Assembly (NCBI GenBank): GCA_905181945.1
Contig: CAJIZZ010000005.1
Span: forward strand, 48,031 to 112,030
Origin: an uncultured Porticoccus sp.
GTDB lineage: Bacteria > Pseudomonadota > Gammaproteobacteria > Pseudomonadales > Porticoccaceae
Direction: 5' to 3'
Length of the DNA: 64,000 nt
Position numbers and translations under genes: made by a program. The notes beneath the pieces are model-generated. The model ran no database searches. It worked only from the letters and a program-made list of their open reading frames with translations, and was not told the DNA's origin. The first letter of the stretch is position 1. Each line of letters starts with the position of its first letter. Of the stretch, positions 62,769-64,000 are shown one piece after another.

Positions 62769-64000
62769 ATGAAAACTAAATTTTTTTTTGGTGCAGTTAT
62801 TCTTGCTGTTACTGTTTCTATTCCAGTGTCTGCAGAAACAGATAGTGCAGAAGTTATAGTTACGGCAACACGTACATCACAATCTATCGCCCAGACGCTC
62901 TCTTCAACAACAGTCATAAATACTGCAGATATTGAGAGATACCAGCCAACCGATTTACTTGATTTATTCCAGCATGTTCCTGGTATTGATATTACTCGTA
63001 CAGGAGGAGCAGGATCACTTCCTAGTTTATTTATTCGTGGTTCAAATTCAACACATGCATTATTTTTAATCGACGGGCAACGTATTAATTCTGCTAGTTC
63101 AGGCGCTGCGCCCTATCGAATTATAGACCCCAGTCAGATAGAGCGTATAGAAATTGTACGTGGTGCAAAATCAAGTATTTATGGTAGTGATGCAATAGGC
63201 GGAGTAATTCAAATATTTACCAAAAAAGGTGATTTTAAACCTTCAACAATGATATCTACTGAGGTGGGATCTGACGCCTTAAACAGAACTGCCGTATCGA
63301 CGCGTGGAAAATACAATCAGTTACGCTATTCGCTAAATTTATCATATCTGGAAACAGACGGGATAGACGCAACGACAGATACTGAAGGATATCTGCGAGA
63401 TGACGATGGCTATAGAAATCGTTCAATTAACACTAATTTAGGGTATACATTTGATAATGGCGTTAATGTAGAGCTTAATTTTTTAGAAACACACGGCCGC
63501 ATTTTTTTCGATCAGGGGGCTACAAGAGATATCTATGAAGACAGCATGCTACAAAATATAGGATTTAATATTAGCGCCCCTTTAACAGATTGGTGGCAAT
63601 CTAGAATTTATGTAGCTCGAACTATGGATGATTCTGATACCATCGAGTCCATAGATGAGTCTAAGTTATATGACTATCGAACAACTAAACACCAGTACTC
63701 CTGGCAAAATGATATCGAAATATTTGATGGTCAATTAGTGACATTTGGTGTTGATCTGTATGATGATGAGCTACTTTCTCACAGCATTTATGCTGATGCC
63801 CAGGGTATTCCAGTTACCGAAAGAATGAATCGTGCATATTTTGCTCAATACCAAGGGACGCTGTCTGTTTTTGATTATATTATAGGGTTCCGCGAGGATG
63901 ATTATGAGGCGACCTATGGAAAACAGGGTACCAGTAACGTTGCCTTAGGGGCACAGCTAGGAAAGAGCCATCGAGTGACGATAAGCTGGGCAGAAGGCTT
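62769..64000 (+). CDS. btuB: BtuB-like TonB-dependent cobalamin receptor (3' end outside window)
   Basis: The frame opens at ATG 62769, with GAGGT 3 nt upstream, and remains open to the window end (410 full codons). A signal peptide (cleavage after VSA, residue 22) precedes a TonB box-like DSAEVIVTATRT (25-36) and the plug domain: LLDLFQHVPGIDI, SLFIRGSNSTHALFLIDGQRIN and IERIEIVRGAKSSIYGSDAIGGVI. The beginning of the beta barrel follows. The upstream cobalamin riboswitch makes a vitamin B12 substrate very likely. Confidence 0.93.
   Translation, partial: MKTKFFFGAVILAVTVSIPVSAETDSAEVIVTATRTSQSIAQTLSSTTVINTADIERYQPTDLLDLFQHVPGIDITRTGGAGSLPSLFIRGSNSTHALFLIDGQRINSASSGAAPYRIIDPSQIERIEIVRGAKSSIYGSDAIGGVIQIFTKKGDFKPSTMISTEVGSDALNRTAVSTRGKYNQLRYSLNLSYLETDGIDATTDTEGYLRDDDGYRNRSINTNLGYTFDNGVNVELNFLETHGRIFFDQGATRDIYEDSMLQNIGFNISAPLTDWWQSRIYVARTMDDSDTIESIDESKLYDYRTTKHQYSWQNDIEIFDGQLVTFGVDLYDDELLSHSIYADAQGIPVTERMNRAYFAQYQGTLSVFDYIIGFREDDYEATYGKQGTSNVALGAQLGKSHRVTISWAEG

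Noticed and set aside
1..64000. CRISPR arrays, insertion sequences, tRNA or rRNA genes
   Set aside because: No regularly spaced direct repeats, transposase frames or recognisable tRNA/rRNA sequences were seen on reading; small or divergent ones could be missed without a search.

Overview
The window reads as a continuous piece of chromosome from an AT-rich, free-living-type gammaproteobacterium. Protein families and gene order resemble Pseudomonas and the marine Cellvibrionales/SAR92-like lineages. The best evidence is a series of blocks that, as I recall them, are collinear with P. aeruginosa: trpE/trpGDC-osmC, dsbD-aroQ-accB-accC-prmA-dusB-fis-purH-purD, HAD phosphatase-rppH-ptsP-lgt-thyA-folA, ilvE-waaF-waaC-waaG-waaP-wapQ-wapO-...-waaL-hldE-AKR/FAD pair-waaA, and tolC-nudF-yqiB-cpdA-yqiA-parE-parC. 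These comparisons are from memory; no database was searched. Species cannot be assigned. I saw no rRNA, tRNA, insertion sequence, prophage or CRISPR array.

Layout. 1-1125: 3' part of a FabY-like ketoacyl synthase. 1171-2646 (-): ubiD. 2813-7938 (+): rpe-trpE-trpG-trpD-trpC-osmC, tightly packed and often overlapping. 7939-8310: a structured intergenic region with a strong promoter, a palindrome, two hairpins and a possible 52-codon ORF, leading to a LysR regulator. 9251-10937: coq7 (-) and a metallo-beta-lactamase-fold hydrolase (+). 10950-20656 (-): purine, tRNA-modification, nucleoid, L11-methylation, acetyl-CoA carboxylase, shikimate and periplasmic thiol genes. 20768-31100: copper chaperone, PfkB kinase, PBP1b with its likely LpoP activator, rRNA methyltransferase, HAD phosphatase, rppH, ptsP and lgt. 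31102-34004: thyA, folA, argA (-). 34264-50695: a large LPS core region behind ilvE. 50673-59114: tolC, nudF, yqiB, cpdA, yqiA, parE, parC. 59153-60839 (-): a two-gene DnaT-like/lambda P-like replication module. 60974-62344: radA. 62398-64000: a cobalamin riboswitch, a likely terminator and a truncated btuB.

How the genes work together. ilvE is followed by a nearly unbroken LPS core cluster: heptosyltransferases I and II, the WaaG glucosyltransferase, the WaaP heptose kinase, a tandem-kinase-domain protein, a carbamoyltransferase, two less conserved glycosyltransferases, an O-antigen ligase, the ADP-heptose enzyme HldE and the Kdo transferase WaaA. Together they predict a phosphorylated and probably carbamoylated inner core capped by a strain-specific outer core. 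The trp block covers chorismate to indoleglycerol phosphate. aroQ (shikimate), ubiD and coq7 (ubiquinone) also belong to aromatic metabolism. The riboswitch and btuB imply B12 uptake.

Least ordinary parts: (i) the DnaT-like protein with three DnaT-type repeats, overlapping by 92 nt a lambda P-like putative helicase loader; (ii) the osmC-lysR intergenic leader/sRNA candidate; (iii) the tandem kinase protein with one degenerate kinase half; (iv) the composite terminator behind the cobalamin riboswitch. Most of the rest is ordinary housekeeping sequence.
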